NCBI GenBank assembly: GCA_003542355.1
Contig: DPKU01000022.1
Span: 1 to 10,161, forward strand
Length of the DNA stretch: 10,161 nucleotides
Direction of reading: 5' to 3'
Origin: Clostridiales bacterium
GTDB taxonomy: Bacteria; Bacillota; Clostridia; Peptostreptococcales; Anaerovoracaceae
How positions within the stretch are numbered: position 1 is the stretch's first letter; every line of letters begins with the position of its first letter. Made by a program: the position numbers and the translations under genes. The notes below the pieces were generated by a model, which was not told the origin of the DNA, searched no databases, and worked only from the letters and a program-made list of their open reading frames with translations. Shown in pieces: positions 1 through 6,480 of this stretch.

Positions 1-275
1 GTGATGAATCCTACCAGCGATGACACAAAGTTCACGATCTTTTTGGCGATACCACCTGTGGACATGGCTGTGCCAGCCAGCATGAAGAAGGGGATGGCCA
101 TGACCGTAAAGGAGAATATTCCCGAATAGTTGTATTGACCCACAATGATCAGACTCTGATTCGTGCAGAAGAACAAAGACAGCATCGTTGCGCCGCCGAT
201 GGCGAAACCCACGGGTACGCCTATAGCCAACATAACAAAAAGGAAACCGAATAGTACAAGCAACGTAGGATCCAT
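1..275 (-). CDS. dctM: TRAP transporter large permease subunit DctM, N-terminal part only
   Basis: The first 91 residues of the large membrane subunit of a tripartite ATP-independent periplasmic transporter; the rest lies beyond the left edge (the family is usually about 425 residues). DctM subunits form the sodium-coupled channel that moves substrate delivered by the DctP binding protein. Visible here are a hydrophobic first segment (about residues 4-27, rich in Gly/Ala/Val) and the family-typical stretch AIPFFMLAGTAMSTGGIAKK at residues 60-79, followed by the start of another helix. The ATG at 275 overlaps the dctQ stop codon as TAATG, and an AGGAGG lies 9 bases upstream inside dctQ, so the two permease subunits are probably translationally coupled. 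The substrate cannot be deduced from this fragment. Confidence 0.93.
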   Translation of the reverse strand, partial: MDPTLLVLFGFLFVMLAIGVPVGFAIGGATMLSLFFCTNQSLIIVGQYNYSGIFSFTVMAIPFFMLAGTAMSTGGIAKKIVNFVSSLVGFI

Positions 276-823
276 TATGCTTCGCCTCCTTTTTCGATGT
301 TCATTTCTTCTTGAAGAGCAACTTCCCCTTCAGTTTCCGAGGGTCCTTCTTTAATCGTTTTGAAGGATTTCATGATCGCAGCAACGCTTCTGATGGACAT
401 CAGTCCGGTTCCAACGGCTACGGCCAGATAACCCCAGGAGATGCTGATGTGGATGCCTGCATATTTTGTGGTCCATTGCGACATGACAAGGCTCGAACTG
501 AAGTAAAATGTTATGAGACAGATCACTAGGACGGTCAACGAGGAGATGATGTTGAAAACATGGGCTTTTTTAAATGAGAGTCTGTCGGTGAGCATGGTAA
601 TCTTGATATGCTCTCCTTCTCTTTCTCCTAGGCTGATGCCCAACCAGGAAATCCATACAAAGAGGAATTTCCCCAGTTCCTCCGACCAGTAGAGTGAATT
701 GTTGAATACATAGCGCATGATAACCTGCGCGAAGATGACGATCACCATAATGGAAAACATTGTAATGATGGTGATTTCTTCGATTTTGTTCAGTGCGGCA
801 ATGACGCTCTTTCGCGTTTTCAT
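275..823 (-). CDS. dctQ: TRAP transporter small permease subunit DctQ
   Basis: A 182-residue membrane protein, the usual size for the four-helix DctQ subunit that partners DctM in the inner membrane. Hydrophobic segments lie at about residues 18-38, 50-66, 90-110 and 128-148. The family signature is clear between the first two helices: RYVFNNSLYWSEELGKF at 37-53, followed by GREGEHIKI-like residues at 66-75 (read here as GEREGEHIKI). The last 30 residues are acidic and polar (many Glu), probably a cytoplasmic tail. The start at 823 has only a modest Shine-Dalgarno (AGGA about 8 bases upstream). The gene follows dctP after a 139-base structured spacer and overlaps dctM by one base. Family assignment is firm, substrate unknown. 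Confidence 0.94.
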   Translation of the reverse strand: MKTRKSVIAALNKIEEITIITMFSIMVIVIFAQVIMRYVFNNSLYWSEELGKFLFVWISWLGISLGEREGEHIKITMLTDRLSFKKAHVFNIISSLTVLVICLITFYFSSSLVMSQWTTKYAGIHISISWGYLAVAVGTGLMSIRSVAAIMKSFKTIKEGPSETEGEVALQEEMNIEKGGEA

Positions 824-876
824 TTTTGCATCCTGCGGAGGAGCTTTCGTATCTTCCGCATTTCCCTTTCCATCCA

Positions 877-936
877 GCTGCCGATGCAGCGGGATATAAT
901 GTATATCCGGGCCGGAGGATTGCCTACGGCCCGGAT
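877..936 (-). promoter_or_regulatory. structured intercistronic region between dctP and dctQ
   Basis: Three inverted repeats fill part of the 139-base dctP-dctQ spacer. The strongest pairs 905-914 with 927-936 (10 bp, GC-rich), then after one G-A mismatch 916-918 with 923-925, closing on a 4-base ATTG loop. A second is GGATATA/TATATCC (892-898 and 902-908), sharing bases 905-908 with the first, so the two cannot form together. A third is GCTGC/GCAGC (877-881 and 886-890). No T-run follows on the minus strand, so this is not a classical terminator. Inference: it may stabilise the 3' end of the dctP message or attenuate read-through, giving more binding protein than permease. Confidence 0.55.
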
Positions 937-962
937 GCGTGAAGTATTATTTTCTATTTAGA

Positions 963-1979
963 TTATTCGGGGCAGGTGGCCAGCCAGGCGTCGATGACGT
1001 CCTGTCCGACTTTTTCGGCCCAAAGGTCATATGCGGGTTTGCAGAGCTCTTTGAATGCTGCAGATTCTTCTGCTGTCAGTTCGTAGATGGTCGCGCCGGA
1101 AGCTTCGAAGCTGGTCAGATATTCCATTTCGTTGGCTCTTTCTTCTTCTCTTTGCATTTCACACATCTGATGGATGCCGTCCAGAATGATGGGCTTCAGG
1201 TCTTCGGGAAGCGATTCCAGCCATTCCGTGGAGCAAACCAACGGATAGGGAGAGCTGCAGTGGTTAGTGATTGTTACATAAGGAGCCATTTCATACAGGC
1301 TAAAGTCATTGAACACGCCTAGAGAGTGATCCAGTGCATTGATGGTGCCCTGAGAAAGAGAGGTAACAACTTCGCCCCAAGCCATCGGTGTGGGGTTCGC
1401 GCCCATAGCCTGCCAGAGTGTAACGTTCAGTTCATTCTGAGAGATCCGGATTTTTGTGCCTTTGAAGTCTTCGGAATTATGATAGATCTTGTCTCTGCTG
1501 ATCACGTTTCTCATGCCGTTGTAAAGCATATCTACTGCGGTGTAGCCGGCTTCTGCCAACGCTTCGTTGAAGAGTTCCAGCCCCCCGTTTTCGAAGGTGC
1601 CTGTGATCCAGTCTTCGTAAGTGGGATAGAGGTACGGAAGATCCACACAGCTGGCTTCGGCTCCGGCGATGGCTGAGATGACCGATGCCAGGCCGAAGTA
1701 GAACTCGATGGTTCCCAGCTTGACACCTGCAGCCATGTCCGGATCGTCGCCGGCCTGGCCGTCTGGATACATCTCAACAATCACGCGGCCGTCAGTCTCT
1801 TCCGCGAGGTAATCTGCCAGCCACAGGCCGGCGGTGTTGGTTGAACGGGTGGAGGAGTCGGTGTGGCCGATCCGGATGAGGATGGTATCCTCGGCTTCGG
1901 GTTCGGTACCGCCGCCACCGCAACCTACCAGTGCAAACACCATGGTGAGCACCAGTAAAATGCTAATGATTTTTTTCAT
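963..1979 (-). CDS. dctP: TRAP transporter substrate-binding lipoprotein, DctP family
   Basis: A 338-residue extracytoplasmic solute receptor of the TRAP family that captures substrate and hands it to DctQM. The N-terminus is a lipoprotein signal: MKK, a hydrophobic core, and lipobox LVGC with the lipidated Cys at 20, then a Gly-rich linker; this fits anchoring to the membrane of a Gram-positive cell. Core family features are IRIGHTDSS near 36-43 and DFKGTKIRISQNELN at 171-185. The Arg at 178 is at the position of the conserved arginine that binds the ligand carboxylate in characterised members. The usual VDGxE segment after it reads INALDHS (213-219), a departure from the common form. The start at 1979 is chosen because it gives the signal peptide and has AAGGAG 7 bases upstream; an in-frame extension to 2084 has neither. 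Ligand unknown. Confidence 0.95.
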   Translation of the reverse strand: MKKIISILLVLTMVFALVGCGGGGTEPEAEDTILIRIGHTDSSTRSTNTAGLWLADYLAEETDGRVIVEMYPDGQAGDDPDMAAGVKLGTIEFYFGLASVISAIAGAEASCVDLPYLYPTYEDWITGTFENGGLELFNEALAEAGYTAVDMLYNGMRNVISRDKIYHNSEDFKGTKIRISQNELNVTLWQAMGANPTPMAWGEVVTSLSQGTINALDHSLGVFNDFSLYEMAPYVTITNHCSSPYPLVCSTEWLESLPEDLKPIILDGIHQMCEMQREEERANEMEYLTSFEASGATIYELTAEESAAFKELCKPAYDLWAEKVGQDVIDAWLATCPE

Positions 1980-2008
1980 GTTTTTTCTCCTTCTGCTTTC
2001 TTGGCTTA

Positions 2009-2051
2009 CCGGCATATGCCGGCATATAAAAACGCGTTGCCGCGATGCGGC
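2009..2051 (-). repeat. overlapping palindromes and small hairpins between kdd and dctP
   Basis: The 95-base kdd-dctP spacer contains two perfect 14-bp palindromes that overlap: CCGGCATATGCCGG (2009-2022) and ATATGCCGGCATAT (2014-2027). Next to them, on the minus strand, are GCCGC-ATC-GCGGC (2039-2051) and an alternative CGCG-GCAA-CGCG hairpin with a GNRA-type loop directly followed by TTTTT. The latter could be a weak, partial terminator after kdd. The palindromes could be a protein site or an mRNA structure just ahead of the dctP ribosome site. Function is inferred only. Confidence 0.5.
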
Positions 2052-2074
2052 CTTTCTAAGGGAATCCAAGACTC

Positions 2075-3112
2075 TTATCTGCAATATCTTCGAACGAAAT
2101 AGTCTCGGACTTTCTCATTTTTTCGGATGATATCGAAAGTGATCTCCGCATGGCCGGGGTAATATCCGTTGCCGATGAGCATGGACACATGCTTCTTAAC
2201 TCCTTCTGCGCCCAGGGATGCTTTTACAAAGTCGGTGCTCATGCTGAAAAAATATATTTTCCCTGTGTCCTTTGTGATCAAAATAGCGGACAGCTCTGTA
2301 TTGGGTACGTTGACCGTGTTGACCGTAAAATCTGCCAGTTTTCCCCCCGTTGCCTCCAGATAAGCCTGATAGCTGGCAAGCGGCTCTTGTCCGTTGGCCT
2401 GGATCACGATGTCGGCGATGCCCAGTTCCTTTACAATCTTGCACTGCGCTTTGGAATATTCCATGCAGATGACCGTACCGGTGGGCGCGACACGCTTTTT
2501 TGCTTCCGCAAGGCACAGGAGCCCAGCTTTTCCTGCGCCGATTACCGTTACGATATCGCCGGCCTTGGCGTTGACTGCCACCTGGGCCGGTGCCCCAGCT
2601 ACATCCATGATGGCCAGGGAAAGCTCCTGCCCCAGATCTTCGGGAATTTTTGTGAATATGCCACTTTCGAACAGGATGGCGTCTGCCTTGCAATAGACCT
2701 GTTCCGTTTCCGTATCGATGCGGTCGATGCTGTATATTTTTAAAGGTGTCAGGGAAAGCGATACCAGTGTAGCGATTTTATCACCAGGTTTGGCATCGAT
2801 TTTGCCCTTCAGGTCGTCTCCGATCTCTTTGATCTTTCCGATCAGCATGCCGCCGGACTTTGTGACAGGGTCCTGAAATTTTCCCCGGTCTTCGACGATG
2901 TCCAGAATGGTTTGAGCGATCCGCTCCGTATCCCCTCCGCATTCATTTTTGATGCGACCGAACGCAGTGGCGGTGGGCTGCAGGGCAATGACGTCGATCA
3001 AAATTTCATTGGCGTATAGAGTCGGATCATTATCGATCTTGTCTGCGGCCTGGGGGAGCAGGCCTTTGGGGGAAATGACCCGATGGCTGCCGTAATAATC
3101 GCCTTTTTTCAT
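2075..3112 (-). CDS. kdd: L-erythro-3,5-diaminohexanoate dehydrogenase-like enzyme
   Basis: A 345-residue protein that I recognise as Kdd, the NAD(P)-dependent enzyme of anaerobic lysine fermentation that oxidatively deaminates L-erythro-3,5-diaminohexanoate to 5-amino-3-oxohexanoate. Family features: N-terminus MKKGDYYGSHRVISPKGLLP, the segment DPVTKSGGMLIG (81-92), DKIATLVSLSLTPL (111-124), DVAGAPAQVA (170-179), a dinucleotide-binding glycine motif VIGAGKAG (190-197), and NTVNVPNTE (265-273) followed by KIYFFSMSTDFVKASLGAEG (285-304). The start at 3112 matches the family N-terminus and follows AAAGG; a longer frame to 3148 lacks a ribosome site. Unusually, none of the other lysine-fermentation genes (aminomutases, kce, kal) is in view: it sits between a GntR regulator and a TRAP transporter. 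It may be an orphan or a paralogue acting on a related beta-amino acid. Confidence 0.88.
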   Translation of the reverse strand: MKKGDYYGSHRVISPKGLLPQAADKIDNDPTLYANEILIDVIALQPTATAFGRIKNECGGDTERIAQTILDIVEDRGKFQDPVTKSGGMLIGKIKEIGDDLKGKIDAKPGDKIATLVSLSLTPLKIYSIDRIDTETEQVYCKADAILFESGIFTKIPEDLGQELSLAIMDVAGAPAQVAVNAKAGDIVTVIGAGKAGLLCLAEAKKRVAPTGTVICMEYSKAQCKIVKELGIADIVIQANGQEPLASYQAYLEATGGKLADFTVNTVNVPNTELSAILITKDTGKIYFFSMSTDFVKASLGAEGVKKHVSMLIGNGYYPGHAEITFDIIRKNEKVRDYFVRRYCR

Positions 3113-3156
3113 GTGTGGACCTTTCGCTCGTGGTGGAGTTTGATGCATAAATCTAT

Positions 3157-3174
3157 TGTGAAGAATCCTTCACA
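3157..3174 (-). repeat. 7-bp inverted repeat in the kdd 5' leader
   Basis: On the minus strand TGTGAAG and CTTCACA flank a 4-base loop (GATT). It lies just downstream of the predicted kdd start of transcription and about 45 bases before the ATG, so it could be a leader hairpin or an operator dyad. No known motif is recognised. Confidence 0.4.
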
Positions 3175-3182
3175 TAACGATA

Positions 3183-3212
3183 AGTATACCATAGTCATTT
3201 TCCATCACACAA
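3183..3212 (-). promoter_or_regulatory. predicted kdd-dctPQM promoter with GTATAC-centred site
   Basis: On the minus strand a -10 box TATACT (3183-3188) is preceded by TGG, an extended -10, and by TTGTGT (3207-3212) at an 18-base spacing. The ten bases 3182-3191 read TGGTATACTT on the minus strand and match 7 of 10 positions of the TTGTATACAA palindrome found at the gntR promoter. This makes the kdd promoter a candidate target of the neighbouring GntR protein. The promoter call is by eye, the operator call is inference. Confidence 0.5.
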
Positions 3213-3247
3213 GTTTATTTTGCGATCCAGTTGCGATAGTTCCGCAA

Positions 3248-3913
3248 TCAATCCAAATCAAATCCCGCCCTGCGCTTTCCGTTTTCCATGTGGCGGACGG
3301 AAGCGCGGGTGGCAGCTTCCTTGTCTTTGGCCTTGAATGCCAAAAAGATCTGACGATGTTCCTCCAGGACCTCTTCCAGATAAGCACGGATATATTCGCT
3401 GCTGACTTTTGTATTCTTCGTATAGATTTGATAGGAGGTCAGCACGTGCTGCAGCATCCGGTTTTTTGTGGCGCTGTAGATGAGGTCGTGAAAGTGCATA
3501 TTGATTTGAAGCATTTTTTCGGCTTCGCCCTTCTGTGTATAAAACTCCATGATATCGTAAGCTTCTTCCAGCTCTTCGAATTCCTGCTCCGTCATGCGCT
3601 CGATGGCCCATCGCACAGCAATGGCTTCGTAGGCTTTGCGCAGCTCGTACATGTCTTCGATATCCTGTCGGGAGAGTCCGATCACAAAGGCACCGCGGTT
3701 GGGGATGATCTGGATCAACCCGTCCAGCTCTAATTTCTGAAATGCTTCCCGGACTGGTGTGCGGCTCACATTATACTCTTTGCAAATACGCTGCTCTGTC
3801 AGTTTTTCTCCCGCACCGATCTTGCCCTGGAGAATGTCGTCCCGCAGCTGATTGAACAAATTTTGCGGCAGCGAGAGAATGGTTGAGGCCGCCGAGGCTT
3901 GTGTGGTGATCAT
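3248..3913 (-). CDS. GntR family transcriptional regulator, FCD (FadR) subfamily
   Basis: A 221-residue DNA-binding regulator. Residues about 17-78 form the winged helix-turn-helix: LFNQLRDDILQGKIGAGEKL, then CKEYNVSRTPVREAFQKLEL (recognition helix with the SRTPVREA hallmark) and the wing NRGAFV. Residues about 84-212 form the all-helical FCD ligand-binding domain. Its three metal-site histidines appear as H142 (FHDLIYSATKN), H186 (EEHRQIF) and H208 (VRHMENG); the usual upstream Asp is Asn 138. FCD regulators generally sense small carboxylates or sugar acids and control nearby catabolic genes. The start at 3913 (ATG with AAAGGA 7 bases upstream) is preferred over an upstream TTG at 3952, which lies inside the operator. 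It precedes kdd and the TRAP genes on the same strand, so it probably regulates them and itself. Confidence 0.93.
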   Translation of the reverse strand: MITTQASAASTILSLPQNLFNQLRDDILQGKIGAGEKLTEQRICKEYNVSRTPVREAFQKLELDGLIQIIPNRGAFVIGLSRQDIEDMYELRKAYEAIAVRWAIERMTEQEFEELEEAYDIMEFYTQKGEAEKMLQINMHFHDLIYSATKNRMLQHVLTSYQIYTKNTKVSSEYIRAYLEEVLEEHRQIFLAFKAKDKEAATRASVRHMENGKRRAGFDLD

Positions 3914-3942
3914 CGGGTGTCCTTTCTGTAATACAGGTAAAT

Positions 3943-3980
3943 TTGTATACAATTTTATCGGTTTACATTAGAATTGTAAA
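3943..3980 (-). promoter_or_regulatory. gntR promoter with overlapping GntR-type operator
   Basis: On the minus strand a -35 TTTACA (3975-3980), a 17-base spacer and a -10 TAAAAT (3952-3957) form a good sigma-A promoter. The perfect palindrome TTGTATACAA (3943-3952) starts at the edge of the -10 and covers the predicted start of transcription. Its arms extend with A/T matches to about 3938-3957, with one mismatched pair. The same core occurs in the operator of the Bacillus subtilis gluconate repressor GntR (established knowledge). Inferred function: autorepression. Confidence 0.7.
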
Positions 3981-4009
3981 GAAAAAAACACACCACCGGC
4001 AAATGATTC

Positions 4010-4073
4010 TTGCTCCGGCCAGTGCGATACTATATAATGTGTCTGACATAAGATGTATCCCTATATATAGATT
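4010..4073 (+). promoter_or_regulatory. nrdJ promoter with two NrdR-box-like palindromes
   Basis: The promoter is TTGCTC (4010-4015), 17 bases, TATAAT (4033-4038). Overlapping the -10, 4027-4042 matches 14 of 16 positions of the published NrdR box (acaCwAtATaTwGtgt). A second site, 4058-4073, has the perfect core CTATATATAG (4061-4070) and matches 12 of 16. The two centres are 31 bp apart, about three helical turns, as in known tandem NrdR boxes. The first box overlaps the -10 and the second lies between start site and ribosome site, an arrangement suited to repression by the NrdR protein when deoxynucleotides are plentiful. No cobalamin riboswitch is visible in this 172-base gntR-nrdJ spacer. 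Confidence 0.75.
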
Positions 4074-4085
4074 TGAGGAACGGAA

Positions 4086-6440
4086 ATGAAGACTGTTATT
4101 AAAAGAGACGGAACGGAAGTAGGTTTCGACGCAGCGAAGATCAAGACAGCCATAGAGAAGGCGATGCAGGAAACGCGCCTGGGCGTGGATGAAAATCTTT
4201 CTGGCGGCATTGCTGCGGCCATCGAAAAGCAAGTGGAACGCTCCAACCGGCTGATCAAAGTGGAAGATCTTCAGGATTTGGTGGAAGATTTTCTCATGGC
4301 CAGTGAACGGAAGGATGTGGCCAAAAAGTTCATCATTTACCGTTACGAACGGGACAAGACCCGGGGTGAACGCAGAAAGCAGGACGGGCGCGTCATCTCA
4401 GAAGAGTTTATCAGTCCATACAAGCATGCTCCTTCTCCCATGAACCAATTGGGAAGCTTCGTGTTTTACCGGACATATTCCCGCTGGCTGCCGGATGAAA
4501 GCCGACGGGAGTACTGGTGGGAAACGATCCGCCGGGCTGTGGAATACAATTGCAGCCTCATTCCAACACCTCGTGACGAGGCGGAAAAGCTTTTCGATAA
4601 TATCTTCAATCTGAAGCAGTTCCTGTCCGGTCGCACGTTCTGGGTCGGCTCGACTGACGTGTCAAAGTATTATCCCATGAGCAATTTCAATTGTTCTTTC
4701 CAGGTGCTGGATAGCTTTGCTTCTTTCCATGACGTGTTTTATTTGCTGATGGTCGGCTCTGGTGTAGGCGTCCGGGTACTGAAATCCGATGTGGCAAAAT
4801 TTCCGCCGATCCGCACGGACATCGAAGTGATCCACGAATCCTACACGCCCTTGCTCAAAGGTTTGCGCCAGGATAGCACCAGCCTGGAATTCACCCACAA
4901 CGACACGGTAAAGATCACCATCGGCGACAGCAAAGAAGGATGGGTGCAGTCTCTTGATTATTTTTTCAAGGTGCTTTACAGTTCCGAGTACAGAAAGATC
5001 AAGACCATCATCCTGAACTATGATAATGTGCGGGAACGAGGAGAAAAACTCCGGACATTCGGCGGAACTGCCAGCGGCCACGCCAGCATGAAGAATATGT
5101 TTACGAAAATCGCAAAGGTCGTTGAAAAAGCAGGCGTTCGTCAGGTGGATGCAAAGACGCGGCTGCAACCCATCGATTGTATGGATATTGCCAACATCAT
5201 CGGCGAAAATGTCGTCGTAGGCGGCGTGCGCAGGACGGCGGAGATCGTTTTGATCGACGCAGAGGATGAGGAATGCATCCAGGCCAAAAACCAGCTTTAT
5301 AAAAAAGTCGGAGAAAAATGGGTGATAGACCAGGAACTGTCCCACCGGCAAATGAGCAATAACTCTATTTATTATGAAAGAAAACCGACAAGAGAAAAGC
5401 TGCACTGGCATCTGACGCAGATGCGATATTCGGGAGAACCCGGCTGGGTCAATGCGGAAGAGGGCGCCAGACGCAGGCCGAACTTCAACGGCATCAACCC
5501 TTGCGCAGAGATCCTCCTGGATTCCAAAGGATTGTGCAACCTGACCACGGTGAATGTAAAGGCGTTCGTCAAAGAAGGCGGAGCACTGGACAAAGCAGGT
5601 TTGATGGAGGCGCAGCGTCTCTCGGCCAGAGCCGGATATCGCATGACCTGTACAGAGCTGGAGATTCCCGAGTGGAACAATGTACAGCAGCGGGACAAGC
5701 TGCTGGGGTGCTCTCTCACCGGATGGCAGGACATGGTCAATGCCACAGGATTGGATCGAAACAGCCAGGAAGAACTGCTGCAGGAACTGAAAATGGCAGC
5801 CAGACAGGCTGCTGACAGCTATGCCGACGAGCTGGGTCTGCCCAGACCGCTGCTGACGACCACCGTCAAGCCCGAAGGGACTTTGAGCCTTCTTCCTGTG
5901 GTGTCTTCCGGCGTCCATTTCTCCCATGCGCCGTACTACATCCGCAGGATCCGCATATCGGCGGATGATCCTCTGACGAAGGTCTGCGAGGAGCTGGGCT
6001 ATCCTGTGCTTCCCGAAGTCGGCCAGACGCTGGAGAATTGTTCCACGAAAGTCGTGGAGTTCCCGGTCAAGGCGCCCGAAGGGAAACTGAAAGGGGACGT
6101 GTCGGCCATTGAACAGCTGGAGATCTACAAAATGTTCATGGACCACTACGTGGAGCACAACTGCTCCATCACCGTCCACGTCAGAGATGGGGAGTGGGAT
6201 CAGGTGGAACAGTGGGTGTTTGACCATTGGGATGAGACACTGGCGCTTTCCTTCCTTTCTTACGATGACAATTTCTACGAGCTTCTTCCTTACGAAGAGA
6301 TTACGGAAAAAGAATATCGGGAAAGAACCGCAGCGATGAATGCGTTTGTCCCTTCACTGATCGCCAAATATGAAATTACAGAAACACAATACGACATCGG
6401 TAACGACGGCTGTGAAAACGGCGTCTGTCCGGTTCGATAA
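4086..6440 (+). CDS. nrdJ: adenosylcobalamin-dependent ribonucleoside-triphosphate reductase (class II)
   Basis: A 784-residue class II ribonucleotide reductase, which reduces ribonucleoside triphosphates to deoxy forms using a B12-derived radical and needs no oxygen. Residues 1-90 are an ATP-cone (VIKRDGTEVGFDAAKI), an allosteric domain that the 739-residue Lactobacillus leichmannii enzyme lacks. The remainder aligns with that enzyme: first redox cysteine in FNCSF (C203), the substrate-loop motif RTFGGTASGH (323-332), NPCAEI with the thiyl cysteine C473 and catalytic E475, N471, second redox cysteine C484 in GLCNLTT, TTVKPEGTLS (592-601), and the C-terminal shuttle pair C776/C781 in GCENGVCPVR. 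All catalytic residues are present. The ATG at 4086 has GAGGAA 5 bases upstream. It is monocistronic, facing the nth operon. Confidence 0.97.
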   Translation: MKTVIKRDGTEVGFDAAKIKTAIEKAMQETRLGVDENLSGGIAAAIEKQVERSNRLIKVEDLQDLVEDFLMASERKDVAKKFIIYRYERDKTRGERRKQDGRVISEEFISPYKHAPSPMNQLGSFVFYRTYSRWLPDESRREYWWETIRRAVEYNCSLIPTPRDEAEKLFDNIFNLKQFLSGRTFWVGSTDVSKYYPMSNFNCSFQVLDSFASFHDVFYLLMVGSGVGVRVLKSDVAKFPPIRTDIEVIHESYTPLLKGLRQDSTSLEFTHNDTVKITIGDSKEGWVQSLDYFFKVLYSSEYRKIKTIILNYDNVRERGEKLRTFGGTASGHASMKNMFTKIAKVVEKAGVRQVDAKTRLQPIDCMDIANIIGENVVVGGVRRTAEIVLIDAEDEECIQAKNQLYKKVGEKWVIDQELSHRQMSNNSIYYERKPTREKLHWHLTQMRYSGEPGWVNAEEGARRRPNFNGINPCAEILLDSKGLCNLTTVNVKAFVKEGGALDKAGLMEAQRLSARAGYRMTCTELEIPEWNNVQQRDKLLGCSLTGWQDMVNATGLDRNSQEELLQELKMAARQAADSYADELGLPRPLLTTTVKPEGTLSLLPVVSSGVHFSHAPYYIRRIRISADDPLTKVCEELGYPVLPEVGQTLENCSTKVVEFPVKAPEGKLKGDVSAIEQLEIYKMFMDHYVEHNCSITVHVRDGEWDQVEQWVFDHWDETLALSFLSYDDNFYELLPYEEITEKEYRERTAAMNAFVPSLIAKYEITETQYDIGNDGCENGVCPVR

Positions 6441-6465
6441 AAAAAGCCGCTGTGACGGCGGCTTT
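6439..6465 (-). terminator. intrinsic terminator between convergent nrdJ and nth
   Basis: AAAGCCGC (6443-6450) pairs with GCGGCTTT (6458-6465) around a 7-base loop. Read on the minus strand, the stem is followed by seven T residues, making a strong terminator for the hom-SEC-C-nth transcript. On the plus strand the tail is only TTT then GGG, so it is weaker for nrdJ. Its T-run overlaps the nrdJ stop codon (6438-6440). Confidence 0.85.
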
Positions 6466-6480
6466 GGGACTTTGGTATGA

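Noticed and set aside
905..936. Intrinsic terminator after dctP
   Set aside because: The stem is strong, but the minus-strand sequence after it is mixed A/T/C and not a T-run, so it was recorded as a structured spacer instead.
1980..2084. An in-frame 35-residue N-terminal extension of DctP
   Set aside because: It would bury the lipoprotein signal peptide, overlaps the end of kdd and lacks a ribosome site, while the ATG at 1979 has AAGGAG at good spacing.
3083..3733. A 216-codon plus-strand frame opposite gntR and its spacer
   Set aside because: It is antisense to a firmly identified GntR regulator and its translation matches no family I recognise.
3993..4006. A 14-base exact match with 5342-5355 inside nrdJ
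   Set aside because: One such match in 10 kb is near chance expectation, it is not extended on either side, and no repeat family is suggested.
3960..4085. Cobalamin riboswitch ahead of the B12-dependent reductase
   Set aside because: The spacer is too short for the aptamer between promoter and ATG, and no B12-box-like element is visible. NrdR-like boxes explain the region better.
4662..6227. A 521-codon open frame on the minus strand inside nrdJ
   Set aside because: It lies fully antisense to a complete, motif-verified nrdJ, its translation is rich in His/Phe/Arg/Gln with no recognisable domain, and it has no ribosome site or promoter. It is a codon-bias shadow.
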